From positions 1,179,001 through 1,243,000 of the forward strand of contig CALZFC010000004.1 in NCBI GenBank assembly GCA_945643635.1: 64,000 bases of DNA, given 5' to 3'. This DNA comes from Allodiplogaster sudhausi (taxonomy: Eukaryota; Nematoda; Chromadorea; Rhabditida; Diplogasteridae). This document shows positions 10,500 to 20,047 of the stretch, piece after piece. The notes beneath the pieces are model-generated. The model saw only the letters and a program-made list of their open reading frames with translations. It did not search any database and was not told the DNA's origin. The position numbers were made by a program, and so were the translations under genes. Position 1 is the stretch's first letter, and each line of letters begins with the position of its first letter.

Positions 10500-10905
10500 T
10501 CGCAGTGCCCTTCACCGTGACATTCTACATCTTGGCAGACGAGAGAGCGGAGAGAACCCAGTGGGACATTCCGTTAAAAGTGATTTTCATGGCTATTAGA
10601 GTGACTGGATGATTTGGGAAAATTAAGTGAAATTTCGACGAAGTTTGCTTTCCGCCAGCTTTTTCCCTTCTTCGAAAACAAGAAAGGGAGAAAAAGCGTC
10701 GTCGCTTTCAGAAGGATCTTGTTTTATATTTGATTTCGGCAACTGAAGCTCTTTTGAAATATAATAATGGCAAATTTCGAACCGGGAAAACGTAGAGCTT
10801 GGAAATATGACTTATCAGAAAGGAAGGCAGTGACTCAAATGACATTCTTTCTCTTGTGCCGATTACTCTTTCTCCATGACGAACCTTTCCTTCGCACCTT
10901 TTGTT
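10500..10905 (-). pseudogene. TTL-C, exon 1 and promoter remnant
   Basis: On the minus strand, after CTGCCAAG, the sequence encodes QNVTVKGTAIC with a TAG in place of the preceding CAG, then degenerates. Upstream (10740-10905) is the TTL 5' flank found also at 4.6 kb and 29.3 kb. No exons 2-4 follow. This is a fragment holding just the exon that TTL-A lacks. Confidence 0.6.
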
Positions 10906-10969
10906 TTTCCCTATATTTTTCCTAGCTTTTTCTAAGAATGCTGTCAAAATTTCCGATCTTGAAAGTTAC

Positions 10970-11860
10970 CTGACATGAAACTCCGCTGCCACCAGTTTGG
11001 AAACTCAATGATCGTTGATCAGAAGTGCATCGTTCGGCGACAGGAGGACGAGTCGAGGAAACAATTTCAGAAGTGCATGCTCGGTAAGAGTTATTTTCTC
11101 TCGCTTTTAATTTTGTTTTTATGATTATTGATTTTTTTTAGTGTTAAAATTAGAGTGGCAAAGTACATCTTCCAACAGCTGACTTGAGTGTGTGGAGTCT
11201 GCGATTGCAAGCAGAACTTGTCCGCGATCCCCGACGCCGTCGAAGTAAAAAAAAAAAGATAAATGAAGTTTTTGGCTTTATAGTTAGCACTAAATCGCAT
11301 CATGGGTAATTTATTTTTGTTTTTATTCTTCAGAGGGCTTGCCACAACTGGAACAACGGCGAAACTTGCATTGTGGCCTGCACAGTAGGAATTTATGGCG
11401 ACCCGAGTCTCTGCCGGCACCAGTTCGGAAATTCACTAACAATTAGCGTTGATCAGACGTGCTTCAATGCTCAGCTACAATGCCCCCAGGAGGAATGTCA
11501 GGAGAGCAAGTCATGTTAGAGATATTTTTCTCCCGTATATAATTTTTTTTATTCATTATTGACTTCCATTGATGGTGTCCAATTTTAGGAATTAATACGT
11601 ATTCCACTAGCTAATTGTAAGTTGCGCGTGTGGAGGCAACGATTGCAAGCTGAACTTGTCCACGATCTACTTTTACAGCGGCAAAATAAAAGGTATTAGC
11701 AAGCGATAGTAGCTTAAATTAAATAACATAAAATTGCAACCAATTTCTCGTCACAACTTAGGAGACGGAGGCTGTCAACGATGCGTCGAATTCAGTGAAT
11801 TCGAGACAATGACTCGCCATGAAGCACCGCGGACAACATCCAGGTTTTGCAGAAAGACTC
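10970..11860 (+). pseudogene. CTP3, chimeric degenerate CTP copy
   Basis: The order of pieces is abnormal: a partial exon 2 (from about 10972, MKLRCHQFGNSMIVDQKC), a partial exon 3 (from about 11153) with TGA replacing the TGC of the LTC motif, then intron-1-like sequence, a second exon 2 (about 11332-11510, RACHNWNNGETCIVACTVG...), a second degenerate exon 3 (about 11589-11680), and a stalk exon (about 11763-11842) ending in the ATCCAG seen in CTP1. It therefore contains parts of two tandem copies fused inside exon 3. No signal-peptide exon is present. Confidence 0.75.
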
Positions 11861-11939
11861 TTGTCTGATGGAATATTTATTATTTTCTTACGTCCAAACA
11901 ATGTTCCTCCATTCTCTCAAACACGTACTTGAATACAAA

Positions 11940-12430
11940 GACTGTCGAGTGCGATTTGAAGGTTGATAGCTATTTCATTTATTCCTCTGGAATCGACATT
12001 TCAAATAAAAATAAAGCGTGTAAGATCACCGATGTGCTACAATTCAGGAGCGAAAGAAGCATAACCTTAAAATCCATGGCTCTGCATATTATATTCACGC
12101 ATATAGATTTGTCACATTGGAAAGTTCAAAGACGTGCTCAGAGCATGTTTTCTTCTCTTCTCTCCAGAAATTGTTTATTCTTTTCGTGACAAAGTTCGCA
12201 AAGTTGTCCTGAGAATCGATATGTATCTCTTTTTACAATAACAGAGTAGTAAGGTGTGAAATTATTGCATATCTAAATATATAAGCTATGCAATCATTAA
12301 GCCAGTAAGAATACGTATTTTTTATCTATGACTTGCGTGCTGATTTGAACAGCATTCCAATACGGCCATTTTGACGGTACATCACTATAAGACGTTGTCT
12401 CTAAGTAACTTGGATATTTTAGTGGTGGCT
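11940..12430 (+). repeat. Duplicated 5' flank of CTP4
   Basis: Same-strand match to 260-760 and reverse-strand match to 21918-22200, ending in the TGACTTGCGTGCTGATT...GGCCATTTTGACGGTACATCA block that also precedes CTP2 at 5325-5395. The sharing defines the duplicated unit. Promoter function is inferred from position only. Confidence 0.7.
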
Positions 12431-12672
12431 AGATCATGTTCAAAATGAAAAATTTTATTCCGATATTTAGAATCATATTTCTTCTATTTTATATGCAAAC
12501 CTGGTGTATAAATTAACAAAGTGCACCTCAAGTGTTATAAAAAAAGATTCTCTCTCACTCGACTTCTGCCATTTCTCACCAGTTTTCGCAAAGCACTTGG
12601 TTGGCTCTTATGAGTCTCTCCTCGTTTTTCCGTCGTCGTTCTCTCATTCTCGGCCTCTTCTTCCCTTGTGCG

Positions 12673-13909
12673 ATGTTGCTTTTCAAGGCCTGCTTCATCC
12701 TGCTTTCCTGCCTCAGTGCTTCTGCAAATGCGGATGAGCGTTGTGGCACGACGAATAACTTCCCTCTTAATGTTAGAAGCATGGAGTACCAAAAAAAAGA
12801 TAAATGAAGTTTTTAGTTTTATATTTAGGACTAAATCTTATCATGGTTAATTTGCCATTGCTTTCTTTTACAGAGGACTTGCTACAACTGGAACAACGGC
12901 GGGACATGCGTGGTGGGCTGCAAAGAAGAAATTGATCTCTACATGAGACTCTGCTATCACCAGTTCGGAAACTCAGTGAGCGTTGAGCAGAGGTGCTTCT
13001 ATGATAAGCGACAGGAGGAATATCAGAATTGCTTGTTGGGTTAGAAATATTTGTCTCATGTATAATTTTGATTTCTTTTGATAGTGCCTAATTTTAGAGT
13101 GGAAGGACAACGGCTTCCACCAGCTGACTTGCATGTGTGGAATCGACGATTGCAAGCTGAACTTGTCCACGATCTCTGACGCCGTCGATCGCATTAACCA
13201 CTTCATTCGCGAGGAATACCCCGATGAGAAGAAGGAGGGCCGCAAGGCCATTGCATTTAAAAAGGTCGTCCACATATACATTTCTAAGAATTAAGCAAAA
13301 TTGTTGTTTTAAAATGCCAAATTTGATAAGCCTGTTTCGTCAACTACAACCAATGTAAAAGTTAGATGCAACTATGTTATTTTAAATAAGAGAAAATAAA
13401 AGTGCAACTAATTGCTCTTCACAACCAAGATGATGGAGGCCATTAAAACGACAAGAGCAAGCAGTACCCCTCTGACCATGAGCACCAGGTTTTTTTAAAA
13501 TAGTTATTTGCAGTCCTTGGAGAATAAAAATCGTCGTTTATATAGCAGATATTCATAACCACCAAAGCATTAATTTGAAATTATTGTTACTCGACAACGA
13601 TGACTTGTGTCATAACGACATCAACCACTATTCTACAGCTACATAAAAAAACTATTCAAGCAAAATGCAGAAGACATAAGGTTTTTACTGCCCTTCCTTT
13701 TAGTACGGCGACCGACTCAGCAACTTCTGGTCTTGCTACCACATGTATTATAGCTTCAGGCTCGGCTATTGGTACTCAACAAGATATTTCGTTTAGACAA
13801 CGCCGATTTGTTGTGCAACAACCTTTGGCTCTACATTATTCTCGTCTGTTTCTTCGCTTCTCTCTACCTTCTTCTCATCAATTGCATTGCGTCCAAGATT
13901 CTGAAATAA
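12673..13909 (+). CDS. CTP4, cysteine-rich membrane protein with alternative stalk and tail
   Basis: Exons 12673-12771, 12874-13039, 13098-13264 and 13430-13488 join in frame. They give a signal peptide (MLLLFKACFILLSCLSAS...), a 10-cysteine ectodomain (DERCG, RTCYNWNNGGTC, VVGC, MRLC, VEQRC, QNC, LTCMCGIDDCKLN) and a short Thr/Ser stalk (TTRASSTPLTMST). A following exon from 13704 continues the stalk (ATDSATSGLATTCIIASGSA). A membrane segment in another frame (DNADLLCNNLWLYIILVCFF then ASLYLLLINCIASKILK, stop at 13909) is a convincing tail. Joining stalk and tail would need a 25-base intron (GT...AG around 13770-13795) or an indel. The tail is unrelated to that of CTP2. The ectodomain is intact; the 3' structure is uncertain. 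Confidence 0.6.
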
Positions 13910-13914
13910 AGCGG

Positions 13915-15080
13915 TGTCATAGTAACTGGAATGTTTCAGTAGACTTTAAGAGTGCAACAAGGCCATTGATGTGACTGAAAGTCTGATAGAGATAGGCGGA
14001 ATAGTGGTTTCCAGAAATGTATGTATGCACATATGTACATGTAGTATCTTAGAACGCATAATGAGTTGAGGACAAACGTTTGTTTGCATGAAATATATTG
14101 AAATATGAAGATCATGATCTTTTAGAGACAGCAAAGTATTCTCAACAAATTGTCGTCAGCGCGAGAGCAGAGAGCAACAGACGTTATTTGTCAATTAGTT
14201 CTAAATTTTACTGGTTTGCTATATGACGCGATTTGCGAGAGAATCAAAAAGAATTAAGCTGCCTGGGGACCCGGCCAAAATCGTGCAGCTTGGAATTAGT
14301 TCAAAAGTTAATTTTAGGTACTTTTTGGTATCAGGAATCGATTGGGCGTGGTCTAGACATCTGAAAATGACCTTCTCTTCTGCTATGAAGGCTTAAAGGA
14401 ACTATCCATGGAGTTTGAAAGCCGCTTGTGCAGAATTAACGTTTGAATTCGCGCAAGATATTGTAAAAAGTTTTGGCGATATGCTAGCACAGTATCCATC
14501 ACTACAAACTAGACTTTGTGAGCATTTTTCTCTCTGCCTCTCTTCTCTTCCCTCGAATCTCAAGCGTGGCTTGCCGCTTCGCACCTAATTTTCGCCTTCT
14601 CTCTGGTAGAATGAAAGTGTGCATGCGGAGAGAGTAGGCAAGGGGTGATGACGTCACTCCCTAAATTCTACAGTACGGCGTGGGGAAAATGTGGTTTTTC
14701 TCCTCAGGGCCCCTTCAGGACGCATTCTCACTTTTCCTAATGATGTTTCTAGTTGGACCCGATAGTATTTTAAAAAAAAATTCAGTAACATTGTAATCTC
14801 CATGCACAGCTCCTTTAAATTATTGGGCGAGTAGGATGCACGTCTGAAGTCCCTGCGCCGCAGTTTGTTAGGATATAGAAATAAAATTTTGCATCCTAAT
14901 AGACAAGATATTGCTCTAAACAGCAAAAAATAAACAAAGTGAAAATGTCCAACTTTCAATTTGTTATAGATTTTTATGTTTGAGGAAGCACTGACAACGT
15001 ATTTCTCATTTTAGTAGAATCGAACCTATACAGCTGTATTGAGCATGAAAAGAGCTTTCGAATGGACTATTGGGTTTAGG
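13915..15080. other. Intergenic, nothing recognised
   Basis: Mixed-composition sequence with no supported exons, including a block around 14640-14740 that is slightly GC-richer. Short open frames lack splice context and similarity to the window's families. Confidence 0.5.
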
Positions 15081-15112
15081 AAAAATATTCACTGCAGAAT
15101 CCAATTATCGCC

Positions 15113-16209
15113 ATGGCAGTGGCACTACTTCTGATTGGTGGTTTTTTTTCCGCGCTCACAATCACAGGCTCCCTGTTGAAGTCGTCGACGTCGAATGAAG
15201 ATTCTGGAGCTGACGGCTCTGGGGCCAAGTCGTCCCTTCCAGCACAGTCAGTTGGCGACCCTCCAGGCATGCCCGGATTCATTGGAGCTCCCTTACTCAT
15301 AAATTGATGATTCGAGTTGGACAGTATCGATAGATTACCTACTCGTCCCTCCTAGAGAGGATCTGATCCAGTGTTTCTTGTCCGCGGAAAGAACGCACAA
15401 GTTCGTCTTGTATGAAGAGAACTGGCAGGTGACTTCATTTTTTTTCATTTAAATTAATTTTTTCATAATTGTTTCAGTAAGCTTGGTAATGATTTATTTA
15501 TCCGAAAATTATAATATTTTATTTTAGTTTCAAACTCTCCGGAACGCTCGCTTCTCGTTGGAAAAGCTCAAATAGCTTCATTTCCCAAAACGGTTCGAAT
15601 TGGTCATCCGCAAGTGCATCTCTGCAGAAGAGTGGCCAGCGATGCTCTTAAGCGAGACGAGTAGCGCAATGAGTAAGCCTTCCTAGAATATTGGTAGATT
15701 GGTAGGCACGCGAGTTTGAATCTACCAAGAGGACAAATAAACCTTTCCAGAACAATGCTGACGTGAGACTGATTGTAAGGCGAGAGCTCGTTACGGTAAT
15801 TATCTGTATGTAGCTTCAGCATTGTTGTTGCCCCGCTGTAGGCCAAATTGCTTTTATCAATTGATTTGTATTGTTTTAAAACGATTGCATTTATAGAAGT
15901 ATAATAAGTTCGACTGATGCTGCGTTTTGAAAACTTTTATTATCTTTTTTTAGTCGTCAAAACATCGTGAATTTGTAGGTTGTGAGGTTTTTGTGGCAAA
16001 GAAAAGGTTGTTCCGTTTCTCGCCTTTCCAAGTCGATGGCAAAAAATAAATGTCGTGTGAGTCAGGCGAGAATGCCAAAGCATCATAAAACCATGCAGAG
16101 AAGTAAAAAGAGAGAGAGATAGAGAGAGTGAGTGAGAGAGAGAGAGAAATAGAGAATATTAATTGAACAAGAAGAAGAAAGTAAATAACAGAGATGAAGA
16201 CAGATGGAT

Positions 16210-16244
<35 letters not shown>

Positions 16245-16418
16245 CAGAGAGAGGCAGAGAGAGGCAGATAGGGAAAGAGGCAGAGAGTGAGAGAGGCAGA
16301 GAGGGAGAGAGAAGGAGTGATAGAGAGATATACTAATTGTAAGGTCTATTGCCTTGAAAATTGGAGACCGATTGCCCTTGACACCGTCGATGAAGTTGAG
16401 GATATCGTCAAATTTTAG
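15113..16418 (+). pseudogene. Gene Z, right-arm copy with a nonsense codon
   Basis: The first block reads MAVALLLIGGFFSALTITGS then LLKSSTSNEDSGADGSG..., so the N-terminus is probably a signal anchor or signal peptide followed by a low-complexity segment. The second block (to about 15428) encodes REDLIQCFLSAERTHKFVLY. The third (from 15529) matches the left copy but has TAG where the left has GAG (LEKLK then stop). The last block (16344-16418) is intact with one substitution. The stop codon probably inactivates this copy, whereas the left copy keeps that codon but carries indels in the first block. Confidence 0.5.
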
Positions 16419-16560
16419 CCTGAAATTGAATCATTTAATGGAGGAAATGGAGAAGTGAGAGATTGAGAAATAGAGAGAGAGACACAGAGAGAGATACAAA
16501 GCGGGACAGAGAGAATCTAGAATGACACAGACAGAGAGAGAAAGAGAGAAGAAAAGGAAA
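16080..16560. repeat. GA-rich low-complexity tract
   Basis: Mirror of the CT tract on the left arm, with the same GAGGCAGAGA-type interruptions. Confidence 0.95.
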
Positions 16561-17105
16561 CTTATAAAGGATCGCATAGAGCAAACCGAGATCAACATAA
16601 AATATGGACTGATAGAGGGAAATCCCTCAGGTTTTTTTGCGAGGCCTTTTACCACATCATTGTTGTTGTTCCTCCTGTTTTTGGATCAATAATGTTTTTA
16701 TTGATTGATTATTAAACGCATTGTTAAAATAGCATTTATAGATTTATAATAAGTTCTGTTATGTGCGTTCATAACTTGTATGATTCGCACATTGTTAATA
16801 AAGAGTTTGACTTTGATTGGCTGTTTTCTATCACTCATTGTTACAGAAATAAAACAGGCCAATAAAACAAGTACCAATTTTCTCATCAGTCTAGCCCAAT
16901 TTCTTATATCCTGTTCTATTGAATAGCAGCCCTATGTGCATATGTTGAAAAAATTATCCGAAACATACTATGTTAACAAATAGCTATTAAACTTTCAAAA
17001 TTTCTCTTAAAAAAAAACGAATTCAGAGCCACTTTCAGAGACACAAAAAAGGGAAAATGTATAGCGGCGTGAGAAACTGTTAGAAACGCTCATTTATACA
17101 GGCCA

Positions 17106-18215
17106 TCAATGGAATGCGAAGTAAATCATCATGCCGGTAGCAATGACTGCCGCACTCGTCGCAAGCGACAAAGAAACGACGATGACGATGATATTTGCCT
17201 TGAAAATACGAGTATATTAGAAGAAAATTTAATTATTAAATCGACAAACAACATGGAAAATTTTCTTTGAGGTCAAATAAACGGGGATTAAAAAAGAAAT
17301 CTCCATGCTTATAATGATTGCAAGAAAGAAAATACAGTATATTTTCTTTTAAGCAATCGGAATGTGTTTTAAACGCAGTAAATATGCTCCAAGCAAGAAA
17401 TACGTTTCGAGGTGGAAGTCATACCATCGAAGGCGTAATCTCGACATATGATGACTTGAGTGGCTCTATTTCACGATGAGTGGTCGAGCTGCATCAAGAA
17501 TTGTTTATCCCAGGCGAATTATTCACGAGCATATAGTATGTACGTAAATTATCAACCTAATCGCGCACTTTAAGTTTCATATTCATGTGTATATACAATA
17601 TCTGGATGTTGTCTGCGGCGCTTCATTATCACTGACCTTGGCAGTGCTATAATGTATTCACAAATTGAAGACTAAATAAAAAGACACGCAAAGAATGATT
17701 GGTATCCTTATCATCACTATAAGTTACTTTATAGCATCACTTTAAGTTGGTCCAGATTGTGGACGAATGTAGTCCACGGTGCTTATTACGAGCTCGAATA
17801 GTTAGTATGTAATTTCCAACGCTCTAGTAAACATTTGAGTAAGTGGATTGACTATCTGTGCATATTAAAATATTATTACCATAGGCATATATAGTTCTTA
17901 ATTATCGATTTAATTAGAAAAGATATACCTCATGCTCGATGATGTAGTGCTTGGAATTGGCGTATTAAGGGCCTCCATCACCTAGGTTGTGACGAGCAAT
18001 TAGTTACATTTTTACATTATTTTATTTAAGCTAATATCGGAGCTTATACCTTGTGCATTTATCGCTATTGACGAAACAGGCAGGTGAAATATTGCACTTC
18101 AAAATGACAATTTCGTCATATTCTTAGAGATATATGGATGACCTTTTTAAAATCAACAGTCTTTTGGCCCTCCTTCTTCTCATCAGGGTACTCCTCGCGA
18201 ATCAACTGTTCAACG
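17106..18215 (-). pseudogene. CTP5, 3' fragment of a CTP gene on the right arm
   Basis: Minus-strand pieces are the 3' part of exon 3 (about 18149-18215, EQLIREEYPDEKKEGQKTVD), a stalk exon (17929-17981, VMEALNTPIPSTTSSSM) with an intact GTATAT donor and the same phase as the CTP4 stalk exon, and the membrane-tail exon (17106-17198) identical in reading to that of CTP2. A stretch near 17610-17640 resembles the CCGCAGACAACATCCAG exon end of CTP1. Exons 1-2 and half of exon 3 are deleted, so no secreted ectodomain can be made. Confidence 0.75.
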
Positions 18216-18313
18216 CTGCGCATGCAATGTTCCAATCAGCACGCAAGTCATAGCTGGTCAACAAGGAAGCTACATAATCTTTTTTTTTCTAATAAAGAAG
18301 AGACTATGTTTTA

Positions 18314-18624
18314 TGTAATGAAGGTTTCCCGGCTTCTTAACTGTCGACTGGATGTGAAGAGGAGTGGGACTGGCGTAAAACACTGCTTTTATCAAGCAAC
18401 CGGCCCGAAGGCAACAATAAATAGTACGAGGGAGGGAGGAGCAACCGCTCACAAGGAGCGCTACCAAGCAGACTGACTTTTAAAGTCAAACGAAAGCCAC
18501 ATTGACAACAATGCTAATTAACATATGCTTATGTGGCTCAATAAGTAATATGGACATTCGTGGAATGCACCGCAAAGTGGGAAGTGAGGGGTAAGAATGA
18601 GATGCGAGGGAAGTCATCGTGACA
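18314..18624 (-). repeat. 3' LTR of the retroelement
   Basis: Bounded by TGTAATGAAG on the left and GTGACA at the polypurine tract on the right. Its outer 65 bases are duplicated at 5191-5255 in inverted orientation. Confidence 0.8.
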
Positions 18625-18635
18625 TCCCCCTCCTT

Positions 18636-19292
18636 TCAATGCGGGCGCCCTCGATCGCCGCTCTTGATCGTGCCGTTGCTTGAATGATGAGAGAAATTGA
18701 AGTGCTGCCGGACGTCGCTACGATTGAATTGCCTGCCGTCGTCCGCGCTTGAGTTGCCGTTGATCGCTGCCATGAGATCGATTGAGATGTCGCCACTTGA
18801 GATGTCGTCGTTTAAGATTCGGCCCTTCGTAGTCGACTCGCTCGTTTCGTGGTCGTCGTTCTCTGTCCATCGGATCAACTTCCTTGTCTGCTTTCTCCAA
18901 TTGTCTCCGTTCATTTCACGTGACAATCGCTTCTTCCGGGTGGGACAGATTACTCTTCCATGGCCCAAACCGCCGCACTCGTAGCACTTCAAATACTTTG
19001 TCTTCTGTAGTATCTTCTGATGTTCGTCAAACGTCACTTCGTTTTCATTTGTTCCTTCCGCAGGTTTTCTCTCCTCAACACGAGTGTCCTCTTTTCTCTC
19101 CTTTTCGTTGGTTTCTTGTCGGCTCTGCTTCAATGTTTCTTCTAGAGCTTTCATCTCTAGCTCACCATCACCATCGCCATCCAAATTCAGCATTCTTACA
19201 CGGCCCCATTTCTCAATGGCATTCTCAACGCAAGAATAATCTCCGTTCCATTCGAGATCGCAGACATTCCAATCTGCTTCGCAATTCCACAA
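18636..19292 (-). CDS. Retroelement ORF with a second CCHC zinc knuckle
   Basis: Open for 218 codons after the protease frame. It has a highly charged Glu/Lys-rich segment (EETLKQSRQETNEKERKEDT), a CCHC knuckle (CYECGGLGHGRVIC), and a Ser/Asn/Asp-rich tail. Such a knuckle normally ends Gag, so a second one downstream of protease is unusual. It may be a tail of a rearranged Gag or a captured fragment. No polymerase motifs are present, and it runs up to the polypurine tract. Confidence 0.55.
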   Translation of the reverse strand: MWNCEADWNVCDLEWNGDYSCVENAIEKWGRVRMLNLDGDGDGELEMKALEETLKQSRQETNEKERKEDTRVEERKPAEGTNENEVTFDEHQKILQKTKYLKCYECGGLGHGRVICPTRKKRLSREMNGDNWRKQTRKLIRWTENDDHETSESTTKGRILNDDISSGDISIDLMAAINGNSSADDGRQFNRSDVRQHFNFSHHSSNGTIKSGDRGRPH

Positions 19293-19549
19293 AATTCCAT
19301 TGTCAGAATTAATTTTTCAACCACATCCAATCTCGTTCCAGCCGCTTCAATGATTTCTTCCTTCACTTCCACATTTTCCACAGTCCCCAGCCTCGTGAGT
19401 CCAGTCAATAGATTCGCTGGAATCATGCTGATTTCTGATCCGGTATCAACGATTACTTTCAGTTTCATTCCATTCAGCTTTATCTTCACTTCTGGCAACG
19501 CTGCCCAGAATTTATCTTTTTCCTCCGAAGTCTTCCTCTTTAGTTTCAC
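19196..19549 (-). CDS. Retroelement aspartic protease
   Basis: About 117 codons with the retropepsin active site (VDTGSEISMIP, at residues about 36-46). After an Ile/Val-rich strand region, ILALRMPL-type sequence sits where the second ILG/hydrophobic motif of retropepsins is expected. It overlaps the preceding knuckle frame and is in a different frame, so frameshifting or decay would be required for expression. Confidence 0.65.
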   Translation of the reverse strand: MKLKRKTSEEKDKFWAALPEVKIKLNGMKLKVIVDTGSEISMIPANLLTGLTRLGTVENVEVKEEIIEAAGTRLDVVEKLILTMEFCGIAKQIGMSAISNGTEIILALRMPLRNGAV

Positions 19550-19734
19550 GACGTAACTTCTTCGTTCTTTAAACAGCTCCTCGTCATTTTCTTGTTCCCC
19601 ATCATTTCCACCATTCTGCCCAACTGGCTCTTCCGCATGCTCCTTCGTTTCCTTTCACGCGGTATCTTATTCGGACAGTTCCGCTGGACGTGTCCTCGTC
19701 CACCACACTTGCAACATTGCGGCGAATACGCCAT
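19546..19734 (-). CDS. Retroelement zinc-knuckle frame (nucleocapsid)
   Basis: Short frame with a CCHC knuckle (CCKCGGRGHVQRNC), followed by a basic stretch (PRERKRRSMRKSQ). It is in a different frame from the Gag extension before it, and its stop overlaps the protease start. Nucleic-acid binding nucleocapsid is the expected role. Confidence 0.6.
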   Translation of the reverse strand: MAYSPQCCKCGGRGHVQRNCPNKIPRERKRRSMRKSQLGRMVEMMGNKKMTRSCLKNEEVTS

Positions 19735-19747
19735 TCGACTGTTACCA

Positions 19748-20047
19748 TCACCTGGCCTTCTTCTCCTTCATTTCCCGAGGCATCGTCCTTGCCTCCTGAT
19801 TCACGCCGAAATTCTGTCCAGTCGGAGCTTTCTCCATCTGCGGCTGGTTCTGTCTCTGCGACTGATTCTGAGCATTTCCAAATGCAACATTCTGAGAGTT
19901 CTGATTTGACCGAGCATTGTAATTCGCTGGCGCCCTGTACTCCTGCCTGTTCCCTCCATATCTGCTCGGATGGTACTCCTTAGGTCGGACATATCCTGTC
20001 TCCGGCCTCCTCACTTCTTGCTTCTGCTCTCTCCTCGGCACTAGCAC
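19748..20047 (-). CDS. Gag C-terminal extension after an in-frame TAA
   Basis: Continues in the Gag frame immediately after a TAA at 20048-20050. Rich in Gln, Asn, Arg and Pro (RYGGNRQEYRAPANYNARSN), a typical disordered Gag linker. The TAA may be a readthrough signal or a nonsense mutation; nothing in the sequence decides this. Confidence 0.5.
   Translation of the reverse strand: MLVPRREQKQEVRRPETGYVRPKEYHPSRYGGNRQEYRAPANYNARSNQNSQNVAFGNAQNQSQRQNQPQMEKAPTGQNFGVNQEARTMPREMKEKKAR

Larger units (their letters stand above)
15081..18378. repeat. Right arm of the large inverted repeat
   Basis: Reverse complement of 5191-8676. Starting from the inner end it carries gene Z (plus strand), the GA tract, the CTP 3' flank, the last CTP exon, about 680 bases with a stalk exon missing from the left arm, half of CTP exon 3, and then, after an 845-base loss, the CTP 5' flank joined to an LTR. 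The spacer between the arms is about 6.4 kb. Confidence 0.9.

Noticed and set aside
15653..15735. tRNA-like segment (TAGCGCAATGAGTAAG resembling an A box and GAGTTTGAATC resembling a B box), mirrored at about 8025-8110
   Set aside because: It does not fold as a cloverleaf. The 3' part forms a simple 10-bp hairpin (TTGGTAGATT with AATCTACCAA), and the 5' part overlaps a gene Z exon.
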